The notes under the pieces are model-generated. The model did not search any database and was not told the origin of the DNA. It saw only the letters and a program-made list of their open reading frames with translations. From Oligoflexia bacterium (GTDB taxonomy: Bacteria; Bdellovibrionota; UBA1018), in contig CAIYTD010000068.1 of NCBI GenBank assembly GCA_903928955.1, positions 1 through 17,525 of the forward strand: 17,525 nt of DNA, given 5' to 3'. Numbering within the stretch: position 1 is the first letter of the stretch; each line of letters starts with the position of its first letter. Positions 1-7,151 of the stretch are shown piece by piece. The position numbers and the translations under genes were made by a program.

Positions 1-165
1 GATGAAACTCCATTCGGAGTCATATCGGCACAAAATCCTATAAGGATTAGGAGGGCTTCCAGTCCTCCTAATAACCTCCCGGAAAGGATGGCTTATATCC
101 CAAGCGGCCCAAGGGCCGGGGTCTTACGCCATGGCGATAAAAATGGCCATGGAACAAAACATTGA
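1..165 (+). CDS. Possible 3' end of an unrecognised gene running in from the left edge (partial)
   Basis: Frame 1 stays open from the first base to a TGA at 163-165, giving 54 codons. The segment includes the string FGVISAQNP and a basic, His/Gly-rich tail (LRHGDKNGHGTKH). An open stretch this short can occur by chance, and the frame runs through two inverted repeats, so the support is weak. If real, the gene would overlap the first codons of the next ORF. The FGVISAQNP stretch faintly recalls the ITAxNP pattern of the small DUF3293 family, but this is only a guess. Confidence 0.25.
   Translation, partial: DETPFGVISAQNPIRIRRASSPPNNLPERMAYIPSGPRAGVLRHGDKNGHGTKH
34..72. repeat. Two overlapping inverted repeats (alternative hairpins)
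   Basis: A perfect 9-bp inverted repeat, ATTAGGAGG at 46-54 and CCTCCTAAT at 64-72, encloses a 9-nt loop. A second one, AATCCT at 34-39 and AGGATT at 43-48, has a 3-nt loop. They share bases 46-48, so in RNA only one could form at a time. There is no T run after either, so a Rho-independent terminator is not supported. A third short GC-rich repeat, CGGCCC at 105-110 and GGGCCG at 113-118, lies just before the 295-residue ORF. The function is unknown. Confidence 0.4.
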
Positions 166-1018
166 GCCAAAAAAACAAATCATTCATCTCATACTGAGCT
201 CACCGATATTTTTTGGGAGTGAACTTTCAATCATGAAAGGCGTAATGACTGCGTTTCCTAACAGCGGTTCTCATATTGGAAATGCTGTGCGAGATGCCAT
301 TGACTATATATATGGCCGCGCTGATGAAGAGAGAAAACAGAAAATCATCCTGCATTGGGAATCTCAACTGGACAATAAGAATCTAAAAATAAGGAATCTT
401 GCTAAGGAGCTGCTTGATCGCTACAGACCAAAAGAAGTTCGAGAAATGCATCCCTACTCTCACCAGGAAATTCAAACCTGGACGCTATCGAATCCAAAAC
501 TCTATAATCCAAACAATTTTAAATTCTTAATTCATGGAGTACTGACTACTGAGTTGCGTCCGGACGATTCGACACTTGGAACTTTTCTTGGAAAGAACGT
601 GTATCAAGATCGAGATGCTTTTTTGCAGAGAAAAAGAATCTGTACTTCATTAATTGGCATAGATTCGGAAAAAAAAATAAGTGAAGTGAGAACATTTGCC
701 CCCACTGGAGTAATTTTATCTGTGCCTCGAGAAAATATTACTCATGCCAGTAATAAAAATTTTGCAAGTAATGGAAAATTTGTTAGTAGAAAAAATGAGC
801 TCCTCACTCCTGAAGAGATCTTAAAAAATGTATCAGGAAAATACACTGAGATCGTGATCGAAGGAACAAATAGAGTGAGTCAAACAAAGACTGACATCAT
901 TGGAATTTTTATAAAAGAAGGCACTACGGAAAATTTATGTGCTGAAGCGAAAAAGTTTGCAAGCGATAATAATCTGCCGATTATCATGATACCCGGAAAA
1001 TGGACAAACACTTTTTAG
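131..1018 (+). CDS. Hypothetical protein, 295 aa, possible ART-fold (toxin/effector-like)
   Basis: I do not recognise this protein with confidence. It has no signal peptide, membrane segment or Cys cluster, and appears soluble. Residues 1-100 are mostly helical in character, with a charged helix around 60-105. Residues 128-295 look alpha/beta: FKFLIHGV (His135), then CTSLIG (171-176), then PTGVILSVPREN (191-202), then KYTEIVIEG (Glu240), and a closing hydrophobic strand NLPIIMIP. The order His strand, Ser/Thr strand, then Glu strand is reminiscent of ADP-ribosyltransferase folds in bacterial effectors, but this is inference. Start choice is poor: ATGs at 131, 143 and 149 are all possible, and only the first has a G-rich stretch upstream (GGGG near 118-121). 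The DNA is AT-rich, with many AAA/AAT codons. It converges on the broken TonB-family gene. Confidence 0.6.
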   Translation: MAIKMAMEQNIEPKKQIIHLILSSPIFFGSELSIMKGVMTAFPNSGSHIGNAVRDAIDYIYGRADEERKQKIILHWESQLDNKNLKIRNLAKELLDRYRPKEVREMHPYSHQEIQTWTLSNPKLYNPNNFKFLIHGVLTTELRPDDSTLGTFLGKNVYQDRDAFLQRKRICTSLIGIDSEKKISEVRTFAPTGVILSVPRENITHASNKNFASNGKFVSRKNELLTPEEILKNVSGKYTEIVIEGTNRVSQTKTDIIGIFIKEGTTENLCAEAKKFASDNNLPIIMIPGKWTNTF

Positions 1019-1027
1019 AAAGATTTT

Positions 1028-1072
1028 TCGACTGAAACTAGGTCAATATAGCTTTCCCCAGGTTTCTATAGC
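1028..1072 (-). pseudogene. Possible remnant of a peroxiredoxin gene 3' end
   Basis: Read on the minus strand, this stretch matches the last codons and the immediate 3' flank of the peroxiredoxin gene (minus, around 6562-6600). By hand alignment about 32 of 38 bases agree, with one inserted G. The alignment covers the codons for the Lys-Pro-Gly-Lys-Ala tail, the TAG stop and roughly a dozen bases beyond. No longer peroxiredoxin similarity is visible upstream, because the TonB-family reading frame begins at once. It may be the scar of a former duplicate, or a chance match; the segment is short. Confidence 0.3.
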
Positions 1073-1082
1073 GAGTCCACCA

Positions 1083-2144
1083 CTACCACTCAGGATCCTC
1101 TCGATACTTCTGGGGTGGATCAATCTTGGCTTTTTTCGAAAAGAGGTCTTTCCCCTTCTCGACAAACCAGAAGGGATTCAGCGCGGCTGGCAAAGGCCCC
1201 AAACCATGGATGAGTCCCAGATCCCATTCCAATTTTGATTTGTAAAAAGAACGGTAAAAAAATAAGTTGTTTCCGATGACAAATTTCTGAGATTGGATCA
1301 GACCCTGGTCCCCGTTCTGCGTGATGTAAAAACGGAACGAACAATTCAGGAGGAAGGGTTTTCGAAGTTTATTCATCGTTTCTGGAACGCCATCAGCGAG
1401 TGCCCTTCGGAGAGTTTTGATGATATGAACCTTGAGATAGCTATCCGAAGATTGAAACTCGGAGTCGGAGCGCAGGTACTCTCCAGTTTTATCAAAATAG
1501 AGCTGAGCAGCGACTGTGCCTTGAGCATTTTCGTCGATCAGCTCCGAGGGATAAGTAAGATTATTTTCAACGATTTAATAAATATATTTGTAGAGAGAGA
1601 AATGGTTGTCAGTCCCAGATTCGTAACCATCACCCGCGCGGAAACCGCTCCCACTCAAAAGGTCGCCTTCTTTTGATCCTACTACTTGGAAATCCTTCTT
1701 CTCGCTTCTCTTCTTTCCTTTTTCCAAGCCTCTCATGGGAATGCCAAGGTCTTTAATTGAAAAATGCTTTTGGGATGCGGTGTGAGTATGGTGAGCTGGT
1801 ATTTTACTTTTTTTCTTAGAAGCGAAAGCGCGCAGTTCGCTTTCTACAAATTCAACCGATATCGGAGAATGGCGCTTCTCTGTGAAACGAGGAAACCGAA
1901 CCAGAAGGATACCGGTCACTACAACAAGAAAGTGCACAGTAGCAGAAAGAAAGAATGGCTGCCAAGGTTGATACGCTTGGGACGCTCTCGTCACGACTCT
2001 GCTTTTGATTCTAGTTCTGAAGTACAATCTCGTTCTCGTGAAAAATACACCAATGGTACCTATACTACACTTGATATTTAATTTAATCTTTTTACTCCTA
2101 AACATATCATTGTAAGGTTTAAACGTAAGCACGGATATTCTCAA
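1083..2144 (-). pseudogene. TonB-family energy transducer gene interrupted by an in-frame TAA
   Basis: One reading frame spans this interval with a single interruption, TAA at 1575-1577. Upstream of the stop are a short basic N-terminus, one membrane helix (FFLSATVHFLVVVTGILLV, about residues 64-82), the segment PISVEFVE typical of TonB-like proteins just after the anchor, and a Lys/Ser-rich linker. Downstream, the frame stays open for 163 codons and gives a TonB C-terminal-like domain: LYKYIY, stop, IVENNLTYP, then GTVAAQLYFDKTGEYL and SSDSYL. The two halves are in the same frame with no indel, so one nonsense change explains the break. TonB-family proteins span the periplasm and pass inner-membrane energy to outer-membrane partners; no ExbB/ExbD genes are in view. 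The longest frame starts at TTG 2144, but a GTG at 1994 gives a more typical short cytoplasmic tail. A recent pseudogene, stop readthrough or a sequencing error are all possible. Confidence 0.7.
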
Positions 2145-2161
2145 GTAATACCAACCGAGGG

Positions 2162-2240
2162 CTCCTAAAGAACCTAGATCTTCTAAGACACAGAAGGATT
2201 CTTATTTATTCTATGAGACAATAAAAATGGAGATAGACGT
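2162..2240 (+). promoter_or_regulatory. Upstream region and RBS of the repeat lipoprotein (copied at 4947-5035)
   Basis: GGAG at 2229-2232 lies 8 nt before the ATG at 2241 and is a good ribosome binding site. The whole segment, not only the RBS, recurs after the gene at about 4950-5035 with roughly 85% identity over its last 66 bases. I do not see convincing -35/-10 hexamers; TATTCT near 2207 is the best -10-like string. Confidence 0.45.
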
Positions 2241-4943
2241 ATGCTGAGAAATAAAACCATTTCTTTATTGAGCTTATTCTCTTTGTCTTCTGCACTATCG
2301 TCTTGTGGACAGCTCATCATCCACTTGACTGCTGCAATTGATTTCACAGGGATTCCTATAAATACTCTTCTCACTCAAAACAGCAGCAGTACTCCAACCA
2401 GCATGAACTTTCTTCTTTTATCCACCAACACAGGCCCCATCGGAACGATTCTTACTTTGACTGGAGCCGATTTTTCAAATGCTCAAACCTTCAATGTGGG
2501 AAATACTACTGGAGTCATTCTTTCTTATTCTTCCACTTCACTTATTGGACTAGTGATGCCCGGAAGTACTTCTGGATTAGTCACTGTCATGAACGCAGAC
2601 GCAAATACTATTTCTTCTTCTCAGTCATTTATAGTTACTGGAACTGGAGTTCCACTTTATCAGCAAGGCACAAAGCTGCTAGCCAACAACGCTTCTAGCC
2701 CAGCACAACAAGGTTTTACTGTCAGCATTAGTGCAGATGGAAATACTGCCCTCGTTGGGGGACCTTATACCAGCAACTATGTGGGCGCAACTTGGGTATT
2801 CACCAAAACAGGCTCTTCGTGGACTCAGCAAACAACGCTGATTGCTAATGACTCTTCTGGATCTCCATCCCAAGGCTCCTCCGTCAGCATCAGTGCAGAT
2901 GGAAATACTGCGCTCATCGGGGGATGGTCAGATAACAGCCGTAAAGGCGCTACTTGGGTGTTTACGAGGTCCGGTTCTACTTGGACTCAGCAAGGCCCAA
3001 AACTTCTTGCCAATGACTCTTCTGGGGCTTCAAACCAAGGCTCCTCCGTCAGCATCAGTGCAGATGGAAATACTGCTCTCGTTGGGGGATGGTTGGATAA
3101 CAGTTATACAGGGGCAACTTGGGTATTTACCCGATCCGGCTCCACTTGGACTCAACAAGGTTCAAAACTTGTCGGAAATGACTTTTATGGACCTGCAATG
3201 CAAGGCTCCTCAGTCAGTATCAGTGCAGATGGAAATACCGCTCTAACTGGGGGATATTACGATGGCTACGGCACAGGGGCAACTTGGGTATTTACCCGAT
3301 CCGGCTCTACTTGGACTCAACAAGGTTCAAAACTTGTCGGAAATGACGCAATTGATGCTGCACAGCAAGGCCGTTTTGTGAGCCTGAGCGGAGATGGAAA
3401 TACTGCTCTCATCGGGGGATCCACGGATAACTCCGGTGTAGGCGCTACTTGGGTATTCACCCGATCCGGCTCTACTTGGACTCAACAAGGTTCAAAAATT
3501 CTAGCTAATGACTCTTCTGGATATCCATCCCAAGGCTCTTCGGTCAGTATCAGTGCGGATGGAAATACTGCGCTCATTGGGGGATCCGCCGATAATTCCG
3601 GTATAGGCGCTACTTGGGTGTTTACCCGATCCGGCTCTACCTGGACCCAACAAGGTTCAAAAATTCTAGCCAATGACTCCTCTGGACTTGCCAGCCAAGG
3701 ATTTTCTGCAAGCATCAGTGCAGATGGAAATACTGCTCTCATCGGGGGATTTGGAGATGACAACGGGGTAGGCGCTACTTGGGTGTTTACCCGATCCGGC
3801 TCCACTTGGACTCAACAAGGTTCAAAGATTCTATCGAATGATGCTTCTGGACTGGAATTACAAGGTGTTTCTTGCAGTATCAGTGCAAATGGAAATACTG
3901 CACTGATTGGAGGATCTGGCGATGAGCGTGGTACAGGCGCTACTTGGGTGTTTACCCGATCCGGCTCCACTTGGACTCAGCAAACAAAATTAGTTGCCAA
4001 TGACTCTTCTGGGCATGCAAACCAAGGCTCCTCCGTCAGTATTAGTGCGGATGGAAATACCGCTCTCATCGGGGGAATATATAATAACAACAGTGTAGGC
4101 GCTACTTGGGTGTTTACCAAAGCAGGCTCGACTTGGACTCAGCAAGCAAAATTAATTGCCAATGACTCTTCTGGAGCTTCAAACCAAGGCTCCTCGGTCA
4201 GTATCAGTGCGGATGGAAATACTGCGCTCATTGGGGGATGGTCAGATAACAGCAATAAAGGTGCTACTTGGGTGTTTACGAGGTCCGGCTCTACTTGGAC
4301 TCAGCAAGGCCCAAAACTTCTTGCCAATGACTCTTCTGGGGCTTCAAACCAAGGCTCCTCCGTCAGTATCAGTGCAGATGGATATACTGCTCTCATCGGG
4401 GGACGCTTTGATAACAGTTACACAGGTGCAACTTGGGTATTTACTAGATCCGGCTCTACTTGGACTCAACAAGGTCCAAAACTTGTCGGAAATAACCCAA
4501 CTGGAGACGCATTCCAAGGTTCCTCGGTCAGTATCAGTGCGGATGGAAATACTGCTATCATTGGAGGACCTGGCGATAACTACGGTCTAGGCGTTACTTG
4601 GGTGTTTACCCGATCCGGCTCCACTTGGACTCAACAAGCAAAACTTCTAGCCAATAACTCTTCTGGAGGTTCCTACCAGGGCGATTCTGTCAGCATCAGT
4701 GCGGATGGAAATACTGCTCTCATCGGGGGAATGTACGATAACCAAAGTGTAGGCGCTACTTGGGTGTTCACCCGATCCGGCTCCACTTGGACTCAAAAAG
4801 GTTCAAAACTTCTCGCCAACGATGCTTCTGGGCAACCACGACAAGGAAACTCTGTCAGCATCAGCGCAGATGGATATACTGCTCTCGTTGGCGGATTTTA
4901 TGATAGCTCCGGGTTAGGTGCAACTTGGGTGTTTACTCCTTAA
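2241..4943 (+). CDS. Lipoprotein with IPT/TIG-like domain and 14 FG-GAP/beta-propeller-type repeats
   Basis: A 900-residue surface or periplasmic lipoprotein. The signal peptide ends in the lipobox LSSC with Cys22 as the lipidated residue. Residues about 64-134 (from GPIGTILTLTGADF to SQSFIVTG) read as an IPT/TIG immunoglobulin-like domain. From about residue 156 to the end there are 14 tandem units of about 54 residues. The core is QGSSVSISADGNTALIGG, followed by a variable loop, GATWVFTRSGSTWTQ and KLLANDSSG. Such DGNTAL...GG / WVFTRSG...WTQQ units belong to the FG-GAP-like repeats that build beta-propellers; 14 would suit two seven-bladed propellers, which is inference. Related repeat proteins commonly bind ligands or act in adhesion, but no ligand is predictable here. 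The ATG at 2241 has a good RBS 8 nt upstream. Expected cell location: outer membrane or periplasm, membrane-anchored. Confidence 0.85.
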   Translation: MLRNKTISLLSLFSLSSALSSCGQLIIHLTAAIDFTGIPINTLLTQNSSSTPTSMNFLLLSTNTGPIGTILTLTGADFSNAQTFNVGNTTGVILSYSSTSLIGLVMPGSTSGLVTVMNADANTISSSQSFIVTGTGVPLYQQGTKLLANNASSPAQQGFTVSISADGNTALVGGPYTSNYVGATWVFTKTGSSWTQQTTLIANDSSGSPSQGSSVSISADGNTALIGGWSDNSRKGATWVFTRSGSTWTQQGPKLLANDSSGASNQGSSVSISADGNTALVGGWLDNSYTGATWVFTRSGSTWTQQGSKLVGNDFYGPAMQGSSVSISADGNTALTGGYYDGYGTGATWVFTRSGSTWTQQGSKLVGNDAIDAAQQGRFVSLSGDGNTALIGGSTDNSGVGATWVFTRSGSTWTQQGSKILANDSSGYPSQGSSVSISADGNTALIGGSADNSGIGATWVFTRSGSTWTQQGSKILANDSSGLASQGFSASISADGNTALIGGFGDDNGVGATWVFTRSGSTWTQQGSKILSNDASGLELQGVSCSISANGNTALIGGSGDERGTGATWVFTRSGSTWTQQTKLVANDSSGHANQGSSVSISADGNTALIGGIYNNNSVGATWVFTKAGSTWTQQAKLIANDSSGASNQGSSVSISADGNTALIGGWSDNSNKGATWVFTRSGSTWTQQGPKLLANDSSGASNQGSSVSISADGYTALIGGRFDNSYTGATWVFTRSGSTWTQQGPKLVGNNPTGDAFQGSSVSISADGNTAIIGGPGDNYGLGVTWVFTRSGSTWTQQAKLLANNSSGGSYQGDSVSISADGNTALIGGMYDNQSVGATWVFTRSGSTWTQKGSKLLANDASGQPRQGNSVSISADGYTALVGGFYDSSGLGATWVFTP
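2706..4940 (+). repeat. 14 tandem ~162-165 bp coding repeats
   Basis: Units are nearly in register at the nucleotide level; TCAGTATCAGTGC and GGAAATACTGC recur throughout. Thirteen are complete and the last stops after GATWVFTP. Units 2-3 (2925-3070) and 10-11 (4238-4382) are almost identical, about 97% by eye. They alone use ACGAGG for the Thr-Arg pair where the others have ACCCGATCC-type sequence. Units 1 and 9 alone carry Thr-Lys there. Units 9-12 therefore look like a copy of units 1-4. Confidence 0.9.
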
Positions 4944-4946
4944 CTG

Positions 4947-5206
4947 CTCTAAGGAACCCAGGACTTCTGAGACAGAGAATGATTCTTATTCATTCTATGG
5001 GACAATGAAAGTGGAGATAGAAGTATTCTGAGAAGTAAAATCATTTCGTTACTGACCTTATTTTACCTGTCTTCTGATTTCTTCTATCGTCTTGTGGAAA
5101 GCTCATCGTCCACTTGACTGCTGCAATTGATCTCACAGGTATCCCTAAAGATGTCCTGGAAATTCAAAAAATACTTAAAAATATCCATTTTTTAAAAACT
5201 CCTTAA
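4947..5206 (+). pseudogene. Degenerate second copy of the lipoprotein leader (upstream region, signal peptide, start of mature protein)
   Basis: This segment aligns with 2162-2372, the 5' end of the repeat lipoprotein. The RBS GGAGATAG is kept, but the start codon is ATT instead of ATG (5026-5028 region). A net +5 change in the signal peptide region (after TCTTCTG, near 5076) shifts the frame. In the shifted frame the lipobox and mature start are still legible: SSCGKLIVHLTAAIDLTGIP, against SSCGQLIIHLTAAIDFTGIP in the intact gene. That frame ends at TAA 5204-5206, just after a T6A5 run. It is therefore a broken lipoprotein 5' end directly ahead of the next ORF, and it accounts for most of the gap between the two genes. 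The rest of the gap (5207-5288) is an open frame with no start codon. Confidence 0.75.
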
Positions 5207-5288
5207 CTCTAAATTATCTGCTCAACGTTTAATTAACCTATTCAACCAGCGTATCATTCAGTCTCAAACTACCAATCCCATTCAAGAA

Positions 5289-6491
5289 ATGCCGAGAAGG
5301 TTTGAACGGAATATTCCTGCACCAGATGCCTACCTAGGAACGTTTGATCCCTTACCTCCTGTTCCTGCTCCTGCTCCACCTGCTGTAGGTCGAGTGGCTG
5401 CCTCCCGTTATCACAATCAGGTGCCGACTCCTGTCTCAATGATTCCTGGCCTGCCCTATATCGAGCCCCCTTCTACCCAAGCACAAGGACCAGGTCGGTA
5501 TCGCAATTCAGCACTTCGACACCCAGGATACCTAGACTACGATAGTACTTGTTTAGAAGAGCTCAGAGGTGGCTATCCCTCCGTAGCAGCTGTTCAAACT
5601 GCGCTCGAACAACTTGCTCAACAATATCAGACCACTGAACGATTAGTTTGGTACCGATGGGGCAACTCCCAATTTGAGTTAGACCGGGTGAATTTAACAC
5701 CAGCATTCTTAAGAACAAACCAAATTAATTTTGGAGCGGATTTAGCCGGAAAAGGACTTTATGTCTGCGAAGATCCTAGTGAAACCTGTTCCTACGGCGA
5801 CAGAGCTGGAACGACAGCCGCCCTCGTTCAGGTCTCCGTTCCTGCAGGCACCCCTTTTCTCGACTTCACAAATTATCAAGTAATAAACGCTGTACGCGAC
5901 TTAGGATTTACAAATCCGATCAATACAGTTTATGAATGCAACCCCAAAGTGATGGTAAAATTCACTCTCAATGCATGGGTTTTAAAAGAGAGTACAGGCG
6001 TTTTAGTCGAACGATTTGATGGAAAATATCTATCAACTACTCAACTTTTTCAATATCATCAAGCAGGAGCTATAAGTACTGCTATGGCTGCCACTCGAGA
6101 TGCATATTGGAATGATTTAGTAAGAGATTCGCTTAAATATCGAATCTATCATCCCACTATCCCGCAACAAATCCGAATTCCTTTAACTGCTGTCGAGCCA
6201 TTAAGAAATTGGAGTGCTCATTCTCACCCCAGATTGTCGTCATTGGATCCACAGCAGCTCATCCGAGGTCAAAACGTACAACATTTTTGGCGCTATGATG
6301 GTTCGTGTGGAGAATATTATCACAACGGCGCAATCCTCAGCCAAGAAAATGTGGATCGAAACCTCTGCCGGACTCCTTATCCCACCCAATATGTCCGAAC
6401 ATTCCCTCCAACAGGAGAGGTTTGCCACGAAGTCGTCCAAAATGAACGCAACATTAAAATTGGCCCCGTGGACCTCAGTCTGTCTCCTTAG
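5289..6491 (+). CDS. Putative ADP-ribosyltransferase-like protein, 400 aa (possibly 5'-truncated)
   Basis: Residues 1-70 are Pro-rich and probably unstructured. The central part reads like an ART fold: LVWYRWGN (119-126, candidate Arg123), then FGADLAGKGLYVCEDPSET (148-166), then SYGD and ALVQVSVPAGTPFLD (178-192). GKG-L-Y-V-x-E-D-P-S-x-x-x-S-Y resembles the GKGIYFAD...SK..Y motif of PARP-type ADP-ribosyltransferases, in which the Tyr (here Tyr158) is part of the H-Y-E triad. The His position here is Tyr or Arg, so activity is uncertain. The C-terminal third (about 300-400) is Cys/Tyr-rich and unrecognised. There is no signal peptide, and no RBS before ATG 5289. The same frame is open back to 5196 without a start codon, and removing one A from the A5 run at 5194-5198 would join it to the broken lipoprotein leader. 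The product may thus be the remains of a lipoprotein, or a gene re-started inside it. Confidence 0.55.
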   Translation: MPRRFERNIPAPDAYLGTFDPLPPVPAPAPPAVGRVAASRYHNQVPTPVSMIPGLPYIEPPSTQAQGPGRYRNSALRHPGYLDYDSTCLEELRGGYPSVAAVQTALEQLAQQYQTTERLVWYRWGNSQFELDRVNLTPAFLRTNQINFGADLAGKGLYVCEDPSETCSYGDRAGTTAALVQVSVPAGTPFLDFTNYQVINAVRDLGFTNPINTVYECNPKVMVKFTLNAWVLKESTGVLVERFDGKYLSTTQLFQYHQAGAISTAMAATRDAYWNDLVRDSLKYRIYHPTIPQQIRIPLTAVEPLRNWSAHSHPRLSSLDPQQLIRGQNVQHFWRYDGSCGEYYHNGAILSQENVDRNLCRTPYPTQYVRTFPPTGEVCHEVVQNERNIKIGPVDLSLSP

Positions 6492-6496
6492 GACCG

Positions 6497-6521
6497 CGAA
6501 GCTTGTTTAGCACTAGCTTCG
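6497..6521. repeat. Inverted repeat after the ART-like gene
   Basis: CGAAGCT at 6497-6503 pairs with AGCTTCG at 6515-6521 around an 11-nt loop. It lies just past the stop codon at 6489-6491 and may work with the stronger hairpin that follows. There is no T run. Confidence 0.4.
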
Positions 6522-6529
6522 AGAGAACT

Positions 6530-6551
6530 ACCCGGGCCCATAGGCCCGGGT
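6530..6551. terminator. Strong GC-rich hairpin between convergent genes (likely bidirectional terminator)
   Basis: A perfect 9-bp stem (ACCCGGGCC / GGCCCGGGT) with loop CATA lies between the ends of two convergent genes, the ART-like gene and the peroxiredoxin gene. Position and strength fit a transcription terminator serving both strands, but a clear T tract is missing on either side, so this is a moderate call. Confidence 0.5.
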
Positions 6552-6572
6552 GAAAGTATGAATCCACTAAAA

Positions 6573-7097
6573 CTACTTCAATGTAGCTTTCCCAGGCTTC
6601 CAATCTGCTGGACAAAGCTCACCCGTCTGAAGAGCCTGTAAAGTTCGAAGTACTTCATCGACAGAGCGACCGACTCCTAAAGCATTCACAGACATCCATT
6701 GCAATGTCCCCTGAGGATCAATCAAGAAAGTTCCTCGAAGCGCAATCCCCTTCTCTTCTAAAAGAACACCATAATCATGAGAAATTTTATGAGCAGTATC
6801 CGCCAAAACTGGATACTTCACTTCCTTTAATTCTTTTTCATACCAAGCTTTATGCGAATATTCGCTATCCGTACTACAGGCTAAAATTTGGCATCCGGAT
6901 TCTTTAAATTCTGCGTCTTTTTCACCAAAAGTACGAATTTCGGTAGGACAAACAAAAGTAAAATCTAAAGGATAAAAGAAAAGACAAACCCATTTGCCTT
7001 GATAATCTTTTAAACTCACGTCTTTAAACTGACCCGCTACATAAGCCTTTGCCTGAAAAACTGGCGCTAATTTTCCTACTTGGATACTGGTCGACAT
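6573..7097 (-). CDS. Typical 2-Cys peroxiredoxin (AhpC/TSA family)
   Basis: Cytoplasmic thiol peroxidase reducing H2O2 and organic peroxides. It carries the family hallmark FTFVCPTEI with the peroxidatic Cys, and GELCPADW with the resolving Cys near the C-terminus (residues 52 and 164 counted from an ATG at 7103). Arg in LRGTFLIDP matches the conserved active-site Arg region. Length, about 174 aa, is normal for the AhpC group. I set the start at ATG 7097, not ATG 7103, because the RBS AAAGGAG (7104-7110) abuts the 7103 ATG but lies 6 nt before 7097. No reductase (AhpF or thioredoxin-type) gene is in the window. It is transcribed divergently from the PAP2 gene, with about 50 bp between them. 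It probably protects the cell against oxidants from the respiratory chain, which is inference from context. Confidence 0.93.
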   Translation of the reverse strand: MSTSIQVGKLAPVFQAKAYVAGQFKDVSLKDYQGKWVCLFFYPLDFTFVCPTEIRTFGEKDAEFKESGCQILACSTDSEYSHKAWYEKELKEVKYPVLADTAHKISHDYGVLLEEKGIALRGTFLIDPQGTLQWMSVNALGVGRSVDEVLRTLQALQTGELCPADWKPGKATLK

Positions 7098-7151
7098 AGT
7101 CATCTCCTTTATCTGATTAAGAACCTATTACTATCGTGCTAGACTCAGAAA

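Noticed and set aside
1293..2081. Plus-strand frames at 1293-1676 and 1764-2081
   Set aside because: They are antisense to the TonB-family frame, which gives recognisable protein sequence. The plus-strand products are not family-like.
2842..4590. Several 100-144-aa frames within the repeat lipoprotein on both strands
   Set aside because: They arise from the periodic DNA of the repeats. Their translations are repetitive shadows of the real frame.
2706..4940. CRISPR array
   Set aside because: The period is about 162-165 bp, the repeat is coding, and there are no short unique spacers.
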